64,000 nt of DNA from Platerodrilus igneus (lineage: Eukaryota > Arthropoda > Insecta > Coleoptera > Lycidae): assembly GCA_036346225.1 (NCBI GenBank), contig JARFIW010001458.1:248001-312000 (forward strand). The letters run 5' to 3'. The translations under genes were made by a program, and so were the position numbers. The notes under the pieces are model-generated. The model saw only the letters and a program-made list of their open reading frames with translations, was not told the origin of the DNA and did no database searches. This document shows positions 46,681 through 58,964 of the stretch, piece by piece; positions within the stretch are counted from its first letter, which is position 1, and every line of letters begins with the position of its first letter.

Positions 46681-48270
46681 TCACACGACCGTCTCGGGTG
46701 AGATCCAAAAGTAAAACCTATTAACGGGCATAGCAGCACTATTGATTTGGCGCTGATTACACAAACGATTACTTCGGCGCAAACCACTATCTGCGGCGGC
46801 ACTTTTCGTAACACTAACATTCGCACTATCAGTCACTTCGGGTGAACCATCAAAGTTTAAATTTTCAGGCGTTCCTTGTAGAGTGCGGGTTTTCCGTGTT
46901 CTCGGACGACCTGTTCTACGTATGGGACGAACGAGTGAAGGTGACGAGTTATCTTCATCGACTATAAAGCGACGTAGAGTCGAAACATGATAGTTACCTA
47001 ACGGTTCGGTAGGATCATCTACATTACTGATTTGGTAAGAGGTAGGAGATATCCTTTTCTTTGTTAAATAGGGACCATCGCGACGCGGCGCGAACTTAGC
47101 AGTATAGGCGTTGCTTGCTTTTCTGAAAGCATGCACATCCACTAAAACTTTATCACCAATAGCATATTTGTCAGCGTATTTCCGATGACGATCAGAATAT
47201 TGTTTTATAATCATTTGGCGGGATTCTAATTTTTCTCTTGCACGTTTTAGGTTAGAATTTACGAGTTTCAGGTAAGGCGTAATTTCTGCTACAAATGTAT
47301 CGTTTTCTACGACAGCGCGGAAATCATGATGTACATCAAACGGGGTACGCATTTCTCGCGAAAATTTCGAATAACTAGGAGTAAAACCGGTACTAGCATT
47401 TCTAGCACTATTCATCGCAAAACTAATGCTCGGTAAAGCATCTTTCCATTGAGTGTGATTCAAGCCATCAATAATGGACAATTGTGCTTTTAAATCACGA
47501 TTTCGTCTCTCCTCAGGATTAGGTTCAAGGTGATAAACCGTTATTAGGCTCCGTTTAAAACCCAAACAAAAAGCTACTTTTTGCATTGCATTACTAACAA
47601 ACTAGGTACCATTGTCGCTAACGACACGGCGCGGCATGCTATAGCGAAGAATTATTTCATCAATAAGGCACCTGGCACAAGCTTCTGCAGTTGCTTGTAT
47701 TAAAGAGAATAATTCTATTCAACGAGTGGCTGTATCCTCAACAGCACAAATCCATTTTTCGCCACTTTCCGTTTCGGGCAACGGTTCAAATAAATCAATG
47801 GCCAATGTTTCAAATCGGTGTGACATTGCAGGGGTTTGCAATAATCATGCAGGCTTCAAATTACTGACCTTATATCTCTAGCATTCGATACATTTTCGAA
47901 CGTGAGTCATGATATTCTTACGCATAGTGCACCAAAAATATTTACTGGCGACCCGTTGTTTCTCGACACCATAATGATCAGCTAGCGAAGAATCGTGGAA
48001 TTCATGTAAGACATTCCCGATTTCAGCACTAGGGATTACTAACTGTGCATCCTCGGAATCTTCTTCCGGAGTCTACCGATAAAAAATACCACCCATCATC
48101 ATATACCCTTTATCGGCCCATTTACAAAAAACGTTTTCAGGCGACTTTTATTTTCAAAACAGTCGATAATATTTTTTACATCAGGATCTCCAAGTTGTTT
48201 TTCTCGCATTTCCTGCATCGAAGCTAAAGTAAGTGTTACAGTAATCGGGGTAACATTGATTGGTTCTTCA
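46681..48270 (-). pseudogene. pol: Ty3/gypsy integrase
   Basis: The zinc domain near 47940-47870 has HVRKCIEC, followed by the core with LAIDLFEPLP (first Asp, near 47795), VVSDNGT (second Asp, near 47620) and NPEERRNRDLKAQL (catalytic Glu, near 47515). The longest open piece, 47586-46681 (301 residues), carries the rest of the core and the C-terminal domain with APRRDGPYLTKKRISPTSYQ and PLGNYHVSTLRRF, which is the GPY/F-like module. It then has a basic tail with GRPRTRKTRTLQG and RRSNRLCN. An in-frame TAG at 47602-47604 sits directly after DNGT, and further stops occur near 47870. All three acidic residues are present. Confidence 0.85.
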
Positions 48271-48499
48271 CAACAGTTAATTTTTTGGGAGGACGAGATA
48301 AAGTATCCGCGACCACATTTGTGCGACCCGGTATAGATTTTATTTCCAAATCGTAACATTATGCTGTAGCGCCCATCTGGCTAAGCGACCAGAAGGTGAT
48401 CGAAGTGACATAAGCCACTTCAAAGGTTGATGATCGGTAGCGACCACAACTTTGGAATATTCTAAATATCATCGAAATTTTGCTAATGCATAGACAACA
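48271..48499 (-). pseudogene. pol: Ty3/gypsy RNase H, C-terminal half
   Basis: Reads VVYALAKFR, then [20 protein letters not shown] and [14 protein letters not shown], the last third of gypsy RNase H with its DHQPL motif, and then the start of the linker to integrase. It is separated from its first half at 57823 by the LINE. One stop lies after FR, another near 48355. Confidence 0.8.
48484..48499. other. 16-bp target site duplication, left copy
   Basis: TAATGCATAGACAACA, identical to 57807-57822. It codes (minus) for VVYAL of the gypsy RNase H. Confidence 0.9.
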
Positions 48500-49429
48500 T
48501 TATAATGTAATTAAGGGCCGTTATGCTTGCGGCCACGTCCCCAATGCTCTACCCGAAGGTACTACATTGGGTTTAAACGCGAAAAGTAAACGTGCTCCAA
48601 ATTTAATCTAACTTCAGGTTAATCAATACTAAATAAAAATCTAACAAACTGAAACTAAAAATAAAGTGTAAAGAATGGTATCCCTAGCATTGATTTTGGA
48701 GTTAGCCCGATCTACAAGACACACGCAAAAATGAATGGGGAGGAATCCGTTACACCGGATAGCAGCTGCCAGCTCTGCCTACCGGTTAGACCTAAAGGGT
48801 CGTCTTAAAACTATCCAAATCTAGCTAGCTAATATTAAAAATGGATTCAAATTTTCTAGGCATTCGCCAAATGTTTAATAGTGAATCCAGCTACTTTGCT
48901 TGTTCTATATATTTACAAATTCGTCCTCCCTGGTCTAAGTATTTATTCAAATTTCATTCTAAAGTTGTCCCTAGCGTTTCCTATCATTCCCTATCTGACA
49001 TATTATAAAGACAATCTTCTTTCTTATGTGTACTGCCACCAAAAATTGGCGGCAAAACGTATAGCAAATAGCAACAGAACAAAAATACAAGCGTTTTCTT
49101 ACGTCTATTGATATCTTACTGTTAAGGGGAGATGATGCACTGTTAAAGTTCTGGTGGGTATGCACTAAACGTTCTAGGGGGATCACAATCACTATCACTT
49201 TTAAGTTCTGGACGGGTGCGCGGTTTCACTTTATTTTATTTTCTTTATTTATTTGCTGGTTTAAGCTAATTAGGGTTTACTAATTTATTTGTTTTAGTTT
49301 ATTTACGATTCCGATTTTTCCGCGCGTAAAGGTGGGACAGTGATTGTTTTAGTGGTGTTGGGTATGTCGTGCATAATAAATTTTGGTTATTGATTTTTGC
49401 TTTTAATTTTTTTATTTCTATATATATAG
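48500..49429 (-). other. LINE 3' untranslated region
   Basis: Non-coding. The terminal 260 bp recur at 32370-32642. There is no poly(A) tail; the end is TTACATTATA. Confidence 0.6.
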
Positions 49430-50982
49430 TGTTGTGGATTCAAAGGGTTAAATTTGGGGTAAACAATACAATTTCAACCACCCTGTATAGAGAAAAGAAC
49501 AAATTATTTACGCGCAAAATTTATTTGAGTCATTTAAGGAAAATGGACATGTATTGACGTATTTTACAATTAATATTGGTATGTTAGAAATTACATAAAG
49601 AAAAAACAGTTTTAAAGCAAATAGAAATTCATAATTAATGTTAATTTATTTTAATTCAACACGTATGAGCAATAAAAGAACGTGCTTGCGAAACAAAATC
49701 AATAATTACAAAGTAAATATACGTCAGTTTTATACAAATACTACAAAATATAAAATCTAAGAATTGTTGTGTTAAACGGTCAATAATAACGAACACCTGC
49801 ATTTTAATAGGTTACATTCAAAGAACTCTAGCTTGTATTAACACAGGACTTCATAGAAATATTTTCAACCGTCAGTTGGGTTTAAACGACAAACTAACAA
49901 AGTTCTTAAAAAGCAAAGAAAATGCACGATAGGTTATATACTACAGATAGAAACAGATATAAAAGCGTTGATACTTAAAACGCACGTACTATTACCACGT
50001 GGAGTAAAGATGGGCTGTCAGCAATATCGATTTTCTATAACACAATTGGGGTTTTAAACGCGACAGCAGACATGCACCAGAGAGAGGTAAAGATAGTTTA
50101 GGCGGGGTTTTATGACAACAGAAAATAGTATCATTGGTTAAAAACGGACAGTTTTAAAATGTAGATAAACGCGACAGGTGGGAGCAATTTCGGTTACGTA
50201 CGGCACGGAGATGGAATAAATTTCAGGAATTTTCAAAACGGTTGTATTAAAATTTGTAGAATTTAAATTTGAAAATAAGCTTTTCACGGGAAGTGTGTCC
50301 GGGGGTAGCATTTTGAAACAATATAAATAGGGAATGGAAATTATTAAGGGTCTCTTTGTCTTATCTTCGCTTCTATACTGCTTTATTACGATAGACCAAC
50401 ATTATAGTAGAGCTTTTGGTATGTGAGTATTAGATATGGTAATAATACAGTAAATATTGTGCTAACACGTGTAAATTATTAGTAGTGGCTTTCTATTTAT
50501 TAATACATGTAGTGTATATTAAATTACTAAAGGTCTGGCTACTACTATACGACGCTAGAAAATCAATAAATAGAAGCATAATATACGTGAAGTAAGCATC
50601 TCAAACAACCAGAATTGTATACTGATATGGGATGGTACTATGAAACGAGGTGCTTGCTTGCAAATGGCGTAATCATGTAAATTCGCTGAGTATCACAGCG
50701 CATGGTCACGAAGCCAAGATGTTCTGGTGATCGTCGTCGAAGAAATGGAAGCCTGAAACAATCTCCAGGAAATTTATTTGAAATTTCAGTTGTCTGATAA
50801 ACTTTTGTGAAATTTTGGTGCTGTGTGTGTGACTTTTGGGGTTTATTTATGGTTGTATTAACTTATTGGAAAAGATACATGTACTGGACAATTTATTAGG
50901 GTTTAAATATTGAAAAGGGGTGTATTTTAAAACTTACTAGATTTTATTCTGAATATAAATTGGATTGTAAAGAGTAAACGGG
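49430..50982 (+). mobile_element. Truncated copy of the (TA)n LTR-like family
   Basis: From TGTTGTGGATTC after a TATATATA run it follows 42905 onward: AATTATTTACGCGCAAAATT, TATAAATAGGG near 50330, and GTAAAGAGTAAACGGG at the end. It stops about five bases before the LINE stop codon; the 3' part with the primer-site units is missing. Confidence 0.6.
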
Positions 50983-50986
50983 TTTA

Positions 50987-53900
50987 TCAATTTTGTGGGC
51001 AGTCGAAGAGCACGTGCTCTACGGTTTCTGCGCTCTCATCGCATTCGCAGCGGTCGTTGTCGGTTAAACCAAACCTTTGTAAATACGCTTTCAGGGCGCC
51101 GTGCCCTGTTATCAGTTGCACCATTTTATGATCGAGTTTCACTTCGATCTTACCTCTAGCTTCTATGCTCGGTATAAATTTGTGAATTTACCTGCTCATG
51201 CCAGCGTTGTCCCACCTCTTTTCCCATTGTCGGATTGATTTTTCGCGCAGCTTTCTTTTAATTATAGACCTCGGTATCGACGAATGTGATATCTGAAAGT
51301 CGCCCGTCGCGGCCTCTTTAGCTAATTCGTCAGCTCCATCGTTTCCTACGTTACCATCGTGCGATCTAACCCAACAGAACTTTAAATTCCGAAACTCGAG
51401 CGCCGTATACGCTATCCTCCAGACGTCCGCTTGGAGGTCTGTTGAGGTGTTCATGTTTGTTTAAGCCGTCAGCGCCGATTTACTATCACTGATTATATAA
51501 TATTTGTCTCTACCCGAATGATTTATTACGTAATCGATAGCCTCTCGTATGGCTACTAATTCGCATTGGTAGATAGTTCTCCAGTTCGCGAGTTTGGTTT
51601 GAAACCGAAACATCGCACTTTCCTGCTTAAACACGACAAATACCGCGCCTGCTTGTCCGTCATACATACGTGAACCGTCTGTGTAAATTCTGATACCCGT
51701 CGCGTCCCCATCACCTTCGACAAACTCGATTTCTCTAATATCGGCCGGGTGCCCCAACTCTGATACAACGATTTTTCTCTTTACCTCCCTATTACCAAGA
51801 TTAATATTTTCGATAATTTCGCGCACCTTCCCTATATTTATTAATCTCCTATCTCTAATCTCCCTAACGACATATTCGATAGGGAGAGTCCTACTGCTCA
51901 CCAGGACCGCCTCCGTGGAGGTGGTCCTGTATGCCCTCGCCGCCTTGAGGTCGGTTATGCGGACTTTACAACCTTCCGCCCATACAGAAGCTGCGTACAG
52001 CATTGCCGGCTCAATTGCTCCGGCATAAATCGTGTTCAGCGAATCGCCCCTGAAACCCCAGTTTATTTTCGCCGCCGCTATCATTTTGTTTGATATTTCG
52101 CTGCCTTTGCTTTTAACGTACTGCACGTGAGCTTTCCAATTTAACTTATCGTCAATCTTTACCCCGAGGTATGTAATTGCTTTTTTAAACGATATTTTCT
52201 TCCCTCCTAGCTCTAGCCTAGGGGGGTCGCTGTTCCGGTTTCTTTGCGAAATAGAGCGCCTCTGATTTTGCCGTGTTAAATTTTAATTTTACCGCCTGCG
52301 ACCATTCGTATAGTTTATTAAGCGCCTTGTTTGGTTTTGTGCGCAAATCTATTAACAATCGCGATCTAATAATTAAAAGCGTATCATCCGCAAACCCAAT
52401 GATTGAGCATCCTGTAGGCAACTTGACCCTAAAGACACTCTCATACAACAACTTCCAAAATGTGGGACCAGAGCATGACCCCTGCGGACATCCCCTTTCC
52501 ACCTCGCACGACAAAACTTCACCCGGAATTTCAACCTGTGCTAATTGCCCCGAGAAATAACTCTTGACCAAAGACATCAAGTTTTGCTGACAACCCCTAT
52601 TTTCCAACTCGCAAACAATCAATGGCCACCAGGTAGCATCAAATGCTCCTGAAATGTCCAAAACAACAACAACACAGTACTCTTTAGCATTTCTCGGCTG
52701 TTTAATTTCTCCGACAACGAACTCTAATGCGTCGATAGTCGACTTTTTCTCCATAAAACCGAACTGTCGATTATTAAAACCGCCGTTGTCACGCACTAAG
52801 TGCTCAATTGCGGTAGTCATAACGCGATTCAAAACTATCCCCAGCACCAGTAGCAAGCTAATTGGACGATAGCTGCCCGGGTCTCACGCATCGGGCTTTT
52901 TAGGTTTAGGTATGAATTTCACATTCTGGACTTTCCAACAACGCGGAAAGACACCCCTTTCTAGGCAAAGACACGCGGGGTTAACAGTCACGCTTTCAGA
53001 GCTGCGTCTGAAGTGATTCCGTCATGCCCCGGTGACTTCTTAGGGTTCATCGTCCTATGAGCCCTGACGACCTCGTGAACTAGAATGTAGCTTCCCGACG
53101 TACTAAATCGTGCGACCTCCACGAGATTATCCGAAGGTAGTAATTTCTCTAATAAATATTCCGTCTTAGTTTTAAAACCTTCCGTATATACGCAATTTGT
53201 CTTTCTTATGTTACCGAGCGCGATTTTCTGTTGTTTACCCCTTATTACGCGGTTTGCGGTTCTCCAAAGTTCTTTCTGTGGGTTTCGCGTGCAGAATTTT
53301 TTGAATTTATTTGTTCACGTTTCTTCTATTAATATCTTATATTCGCGGTAACTTCGATTGTATTCTATTCTCCGTTGTTCTCTTATATCTCCCGAGGCGC
53401 GTTGATAGCGGCGTCTTAGGTTATGCGTTTCTGCCCGCTTGGTGATTAGTTCCCGGGTCCACCAAGGTATGCGGTCTTTAAATGTTTTCTTTCGCGGCAT
53501 GGAGTACGATAACGCGTCTACAACTGCGCCGTTTAAATTTTCCGCGAGTGTTTCTATTTTGTCTGCCTCTCGGCAGTTAAATAGCTCGTTTTCGAGCGCA
53601 GAGATACTTTCCCCAAATTTTTGTTTAAACCGCTCCCAATTTGCTTTTTTATTACAGAACCGCGAAAATATAGTTAGCTGCTCGTTTGCGCTTGTTTTGG
53701 TTTTAACATCCCATCTTATTAATTTATAGTCAGAGAGCGTTTTCTCGTTCGACTTTAATGTCCAATCACAAATGATTTCTAACATCTCGTGCGAGGCCGC
53801 AGTAATATCAATAAAACTGCTGCCTCTATGTCCCTCAAACGGAGGTGAATCATTAGTGTTTATCACACTAAGATTCCATTCCGTTAAAAGATCAACAACC

Positions 53901-54414
53901 TGTGAACCCCTATCGCTTTCTATAGGGCTACCCCATAACGGTGACTTAGCATTAAGGTATCCTCCAATTATTAGTATTTTATTTCTTCCAATTTGGCGAA
54001 AAATGCCCTCCATGTGATTTATTAAATCCTCGGTTTGAGGATTTTCCCGCTGGGAGTCGACTGGTGGAAGGTACGCGCTTATAATGTAGAACGTGTTTGT
54101 CCCTGTTTTTATTTCCGCGGGGGTTATAAACTCGTTGGACAAATTGTTTAATATTAACCCGGCGCGCGTCCCATTATTTATTATTATACCGTTGCGCGGT
54201 CGTTCACTATTCGCGTTTAAGATGGTAACCCCCTCCCAAAACCTGTTATTTTGTGGCTATACAGGTGCGGTTCCTGTATAAGTCCGATGTCGATATTTTC
54301 TTCGCATAATAACTTTACGAAGTTATTTGTTGCTTCTTTGACTTTCCCGAGATTTAGTTGCGCAAATTTAATTTTCTTGCTTCTATTAAATCTTTCTTTT
54401 TCTTCACGGTCCAT
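50987..54414 (-). pseudogene. LINE ORF2: endonuclease, reverse transcriptase, RNase H
   Basis: Start ATG 54414 overlaps the ORF1 end by 11 bases. The AP-type endonuclease begins KIKFAQLNLGK with IGLIQEPHLY; the frame shifts at a G5 run near 54230 and goes on to 53315 with GGYLNAKSPLWGS. After a TGA-type stop at 53315 the linker continues to PKKSPGHDGI (near 53030). The RT (52856-52218) has LDISGAFDATWW (Asp67, Asp73 of that piece), RGCPQGSCSGP and catalytic FADD (155-158). After a further break come RNase H (IYTDGSRMYDGQAGAVFV near 51690 and SDSKSALTA) and a tail with a C-x-C...H...C finger (CECDESAETVEHVLFDC near 51040-50995). At least four disruptions are visible; the catalytic residues survive. 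Confidence 0.85.
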
Positions 54415-55385
54415 AATCGATGTTCCGCGTGATTGCGTTCTTCAGCCGTAGCATCGTGGGACATCTACCCGATTTGGCGTCGTGGCGCGTATCGACCTTC
54501 GCGCCACCGCTAGTTCTGTCGTTTGCCCTTGCGCAAACCACACAGCAGGGAACTGCCTTCCGGCAATTTTTGAATTCGTGCCCGACCTCGGCACAGTTAC
54601 CGCACCACTGTACCTTCTCCCTGCACTCCATCGATCTATGGCCGTACTCGTAGCACCGGTAACACTGGGTCATCGAAAAGTGGTCCCGGGCCCAAACTCT
54701 TCGCCACCTGAGGTTGATATAGTCAGTTAATATATGCCTTCAAAGTATGGGGTCACTTCGAAGACTACGTTGGCGAAGGGATCCCTAGGACCCTTTCCGC
54801 CAAACCTGTACTTTTTTTTTCAGGTGGTATTCCAGCTTCAAATTGCCGAAGCGGGGATTCTGGACTTCCCTCAACAACACTAACTTTCCGAGAGTTGTCT
54901 AAACAAAGACACCGCGCCCTAACCATACTTATTAGTTGGTTCGTCACGTCGCGGATATCATTCATGGCGTGCAGAACTATCTTCCTATCCTCTACGACGA
55001 TAGTGGCAGAAATAGTCGGCACCATCCCGTAGACGGCTGCGTGCGCCTTCCTCACCCCGATCTTTAAGAGTTTCAGCTCATTAAGGTCGCTAGTATCAAC
55101 GCTGCCGTTGCTGCTAGTCGACATCTTACGCTGGGATCTGAAAGTCGAGGGCAATTCAGGCCCCGCAACCACCACAGGATGCTCCGACTCCCCAGACACG
55201 ACCGCCGCAGACACAGGTTCTTTTACTCCCTCCTCAACCTCCTCCTGTGTCCCTAACCTAACGTCCTTCAAGACGACCCTAAACTGTTTCCCCCCAACAG
55301 CGCCCTCAGCCTCTGATCTAGCTGACTCCGAACGATCGCCCCTCTTATTCCTTGGCAACAGATCCTTATCCCGGTGGACCACCAT
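54404..55385 (-). pseudogene. LINE ORF1: zinc-knuckle RNA-binding protein
   Basis: ATG 55385; about 325 residues. The N-terminal half is acidic and Ser/Val-rich, followed by a helical block (DLNELKLLKIGVRKAHAAVY, MNDIRDVTNQLISMVRARCL). Near an A9 run at about 54815 the frame shifts and then gives FGGKGPRDPFANVVFEVTPY and, after another small shift, three CCHC-type knuckles at 54673-54450: CYRCYEYGHRSMEC, CGNCAEVGHEFKNC and C-x2-C...H...C. Such ORF1 proteins bind LINE RNA and chaperone nucleic acids. The homopolymer positions of the shifts suggest sequencing error as well as decay. Confidence 0.8.
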
Positions 55386-55975
55386 GATAACAAAGCTAAT
55401 GACACAAAAATAACGAACGGGAAACTCGACTCAAAAACAACAACCTGATCGTTACGACGCTAAAGGAACACAAACGTTGGTCCAGTAAAAACACTTTAAT
55501 TAAAGATAAACCGTAAAAGACCCTGTTATTATTTATTTAATTAAACTACAAACCGCCAAATTAAATTTAAAATTTAACAAAAATACGATAAGCACATAAC
55601 GTGAAAATAACAACTACGCCCAAATAAAATGGCTAGCCCAATAAAATAATTCGATTAAAAATGAACCGTAACAACACTGTTTTATTAAAATTTTTTCTTT
55701 TAAAACCCAATAATAAAATTTTAAATATACACAAGCTAATTACTTCCAAAAATACTGCACCTAAATTTAAATGTGGAAATAAGCAAATAAAAACTGGCGC
55801 TATTGGAATGCGGTTTCAGAAGCGCAATTATCACTTGTTTACTCGGTGCTTGGTACGACCTTCAGGTGTTACACCACTAATTAAACCAAAAGAGTGACTT
55901 TAAGGAATTTTTAAGTATGCGAGTACTTAAAATATGGAATATTTATATTTAATATATTTCAAAATTTACGGTTTT
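55386..55975 (-). other. Second LINE 5' region (inner copy)
   Basis: Non-coding DNA aligned with 56828-57325. At about 55976 it joins sequence homologous to 54029 (ORF2 endonuclease), which is the duplication breakpoint. Confidence 0.7.
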
Positions 55976-55976
55976 T

Positions 55977-56827
55977 GGGTTTGAGGATTTTCCCGCAGGA
56001 AGTCGATTGGTGGAAAGTACGTGCTTATCACGCAGAACGTGTTTGTCCCTGTTTTTATTTCTGCGGTGGTTAGAAATTCGTTGGACAAATTGTTTAATAT
56101 TAACCCGGCGTGCGTCCCATTATTATTATTATACCGCTGCGCGGTCGTTCGCTATTCGCGTTTAAGACGGTAACCCCCTCCCAAAACCTGTTATTTTGTG
56201 GCCTTACAGGTGCGGTTCCTGTATAAGTCCGATGTCGATATTTTCTTTGCATAATAACTTTACGAAGTTATTTGTTGCTTCTTTGCCTTTTCCGAGATTT
56301 AGTTGCGAAAATTTAATTTTCTTGCTTCTATTAAATCTTTCTTTTTTTTCACGGTCCATAATCGATGTTCCGTGTGATTGCGTTCTTCAACCGTAGCATC
56401 GTGGGGCATCTACTCGACTTAGCGTCGTGGCGCGTATTGGCCTTCGCGCCACCGCTAGTTCTGTCGTTTGCCCTTGCGCAAACCACACAGCAGGGGACTG
56501 CCTTCCGGCATTTCTTAAATTCGTGCCCGTCCTCGGCACATCTACCGCACCACTGTACCTTCTCCCTGCACTCCATCGATCTATGACCGTACTCGTAACA
56601 CCGGTAACACTGGGTCATCGAGAAATGGTCTCGGGCCCATACTCTTCGGCACCTGAGATTGATAGCGTCAGCTAATATGCGCCTTCAAAGTGTGGGGATC
56701 ACTTCAAAAACTACGTTGGCGAAAGGATCCCTGATGCCCTTTCCGCCAAACCTGAACATATCTCTCAGGTGGTCTTCCAGCCCCTTTTTTTCCTTGGAAA
56801 CGGTTCTTCGTCCCGGTGGACCACCAT
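55977..56827 (-). pseudogene. Outer LINE copy: deleted ORF1 and ORF2 start
   Basis: ORF1 starts ATG 56827 as in the inner copy but loses about 420 bp of its middle, joining at once to the segment before the zinc knuckles (knuckles at 56618-56400). ORF2 begins at 56359 with KIKFSQLNLGKGKEATNNF, shows the same G5-run frameshift near 56170, and breaks off at 55977. It is about 93 percent like the inner copy by eye. Confidence 0.8.
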
Positions 56828-57806
56828 GATAACAAAGCTAATGACAAAAGAATAACGAACGGAAAACTCAACTCAAAAACAACGACCTGATCGTTACGAC
56901 GCTAAAAGAACACAAACGTTGGTGCAGTAAAAACACTGATTAAAGATAAACCGTAAACAACCCATATTTATTATTTAAACTTGGAACCGTCAAATTAAAT
57001 TTCAAATATAGAAAAAATACAATGAACACTAAACGTCAAAATAACGACTAGAACCAAATTTAAAGCCTCAAATCAAATTTAATTAAGCTAATTACTTGAA
57101 AATATTATTTATAAAATACTGTACTTTAAATTTAACTATAGAAATAAACAAATAAAAACACGTGCTATTGGAATGCGGTACCGGTAACACACTTACCCCG
57201 TGTTTACTTGAACTCTTACACTACTAATTACGCTGAAAATTCGACTTTAAGAACGTTAAGTACGCGTGTACTTAAGATATGAAATATTTATATTTAATTT
57301 CTTTTGAAATTTACTGTTTTTAAGCTATTTGTTTAATTTAAAAAGGCCTAGATTTTGGTTTTTAAGTTGTTATTTTATTATACGCGCACTATAAAATTTT
57401 TACACACTTTTTGATAGTTTTAGGAGGTCTTTTACACGATTTACGTCTTTTTTGTTTTAAATTTATTTAAAACGCCTTTTAAATTATTTTGGGACGTTTG
57501 CTTATTAGTTTATTACTTTATTAGCCCGAAATTCAATTTAGTTTATTTTTAACGCGGATTCAATTCAATTCAAAGAAAAACGCGATTTATTTATTATTTA
57601 ACGGATTGAATTATTATTTTTAATTTTATTTCACTGTTCTGTGTTTAAAAATTAATGCCGCACAATAATAAAAATAAAATACAATAAGAAGCAAAGCTTA
57701 AAATATAATAATAATAATGAAAACCCTATATAAATACTTACTTGTAGCCTTGTATCCGGGAGCTCCGTAAAACACGTTTGCTTACTTCAAGCGCTAACTA
57801 TAAAGT
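56828..57806 (-). other. LINE 5' untranslated region, outer copy
   Basis: AT-rich non-coding DNA. The first 480 bases (57806-57326) occur only here, so this is the true 5' end; it directly touches the right target duplication. Confidence 0.65.
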
Positions 57807-57822
57807 TAATGCATAGACAACA
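57807..57822. other. 16-bp target site duplication, right copy
   Basis: Identical to 48484-48499. Confidence 0.9.
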
Positions 57823-58180
57823 GCTAGTGCTTCTTTTTCTGTTGTAGTATAATTATATTCTGCGGAAGTAATCAGTCTGCTTGCATATTCCACGGGTCTT
57901 TCATTGGGACCCTCACCCTGGAGTAAACATGCACCTAATGCGTACGAGCTCGCATTAGTTTTTATAACATACGGTGGATTAGGATCAGCTTGACGTAGTA
58001 TTGGTGAACTACCAAGCGCACACTTACTTTAATTTGTTAAAAGCACATTCCCGTTCACGCTCCCATTTCCAAGGAGTATTTTTTCGCAGTAACATACTTA
58101 ACGGGGCTGAAATACTTGCGAAATTAAGTATAAAACGTCTAAACTAATTGCACGTTTGTAAAGATGATAATATTTCTTTA
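57823..58180 (-). pseudogene. pol: Ty3/gypsy RNase H, N-terminal half
   Basis: Reads PPYVIKTNASSYALGACLLQ (the first catalytic Asp is replaced by Asn in KTNAS), then RPVEYASRLITSAEYNYTT and EKEALAVVYAL, where the LINE cuts in. EKE with its Glu is intact. Confidence 0.8.
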
Positions 58181-58964
58181 ACATTTTTTAGCGCGAGTCA
58201 ATCCGCGATCACAGAAACTTTATCAGGATCTGGGCCAATTCCAAAATGAAATGTCCAAATACTTTATACTAGAACTAGCAAATTGCCGCTTTTTGAGATT
58301 TATACGTAATTCTTGGAAAACTTAACTCCAAATCACGTACATGTTCATCAACACTAGACGAGATAATTACCAAATCATCAAGATATACCAGGGATCTCAA
58401 TGTTACGCAGTTTGGTTCGGAAGCTGTCAATCAGTCTCTGAAATGTGGCTGGAGAATTTCTTAAACCGAAGGGTAGACGATTGAAGCGATATATTCCGAA
58501 CGGCGTAATAAAAGCAGTTTTATCACGATCTTCCTTTTTAACAGGAACTTGCCAGTATCCTGCTTTTAAATCTAAGTACGTCATAACTACACTTGATTTT
58601 GCCATATGCAAAATATCATAAATGCGCGGTAATGAATAACGATCAGGTACCGTAACCTCATTTAACCGACGATAGTCTACACACACGAGGAACGTGTTGT
58701 CCTTTTTAGGTACGAGCACAACCGGCGCAGCATATGGAGGGTCACATGCTTCGATTATGTCATTTTCTAACATTTTATCGATTTCGCCCTTAGGAATTTC
58801 TTTCTTTTGAGGTGATAATTTATATGGCAGCACAGATATTGGGGTATCATCTGTGAGTTTTATAACATGTTCTGCGTAAGGCGTAGCCTCATCGGCAATT
58901 TGTTCACTAAACAAATCAAAGTTACTAGAAAATAAACAATTAATTCGTGCTTTTTCGGTAGCAT
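58181..58964 (-). pseudogene. pol: Ty3/gypsy reverse transcriptase
   Basis: An open 178-residue piece at 58914-58378 holds the core: YKLSPQKKEIPKGEIDKML, LVPKKDNTFLVCVDYRRLN, VVMTYLDLKAGYWQVPV (catalytic Asp), TAFITPFGIYRFNRLPFGL and SPATFQRLID. The YLDD catalytic motif follows one frame away at about 58385-58365, after a single-base shift. The rest of the domain to about 58180 has more breaks. It copies the element RNA into DNA in an active element. Confidence 0.9.

Larger units (their letters stand above)
48500..57806 (-). mobile_element. I-superfamily LINE (R1/LOA-like) inserted in gypsy
   Basis: Bounded by the 16-bp duplication. On the minus strand it has a 5' region from 57806, a deleted ORF1 and the start of ORF2, a second 5' region and complete ORF1 (55385-54404), ORF2 (54414-50987) with endonuclease, RT, RNase H and a C-terminal zinc finger, a foreign repeat (49430-50982), and a 3' region ending TTACATTATA at 48500. 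ORF1 with three zinc knuckles, an ORF1/ORF2 overlap of 11 bases and RNase H point to the I/LOA/R1 group. The unit of 9.3 kb is long because of the duplication and the foreign repeat. Confidence 0.85.

Noticed and set aside
46681..47586. 301-codon frame as a host gene
   Set aside because: It is clearly the gypsy integrase: catalytic Glu, GPY/F-like block and position before the LTR.
54420..54653. Plus-strand frames over the LINE ORF1 and ORF2
   Set aside because: They are shadows of the zinc-knuckle and endonuclease frames on the minus strand; the same applies to frames at 51188-55413 on the plus strand.
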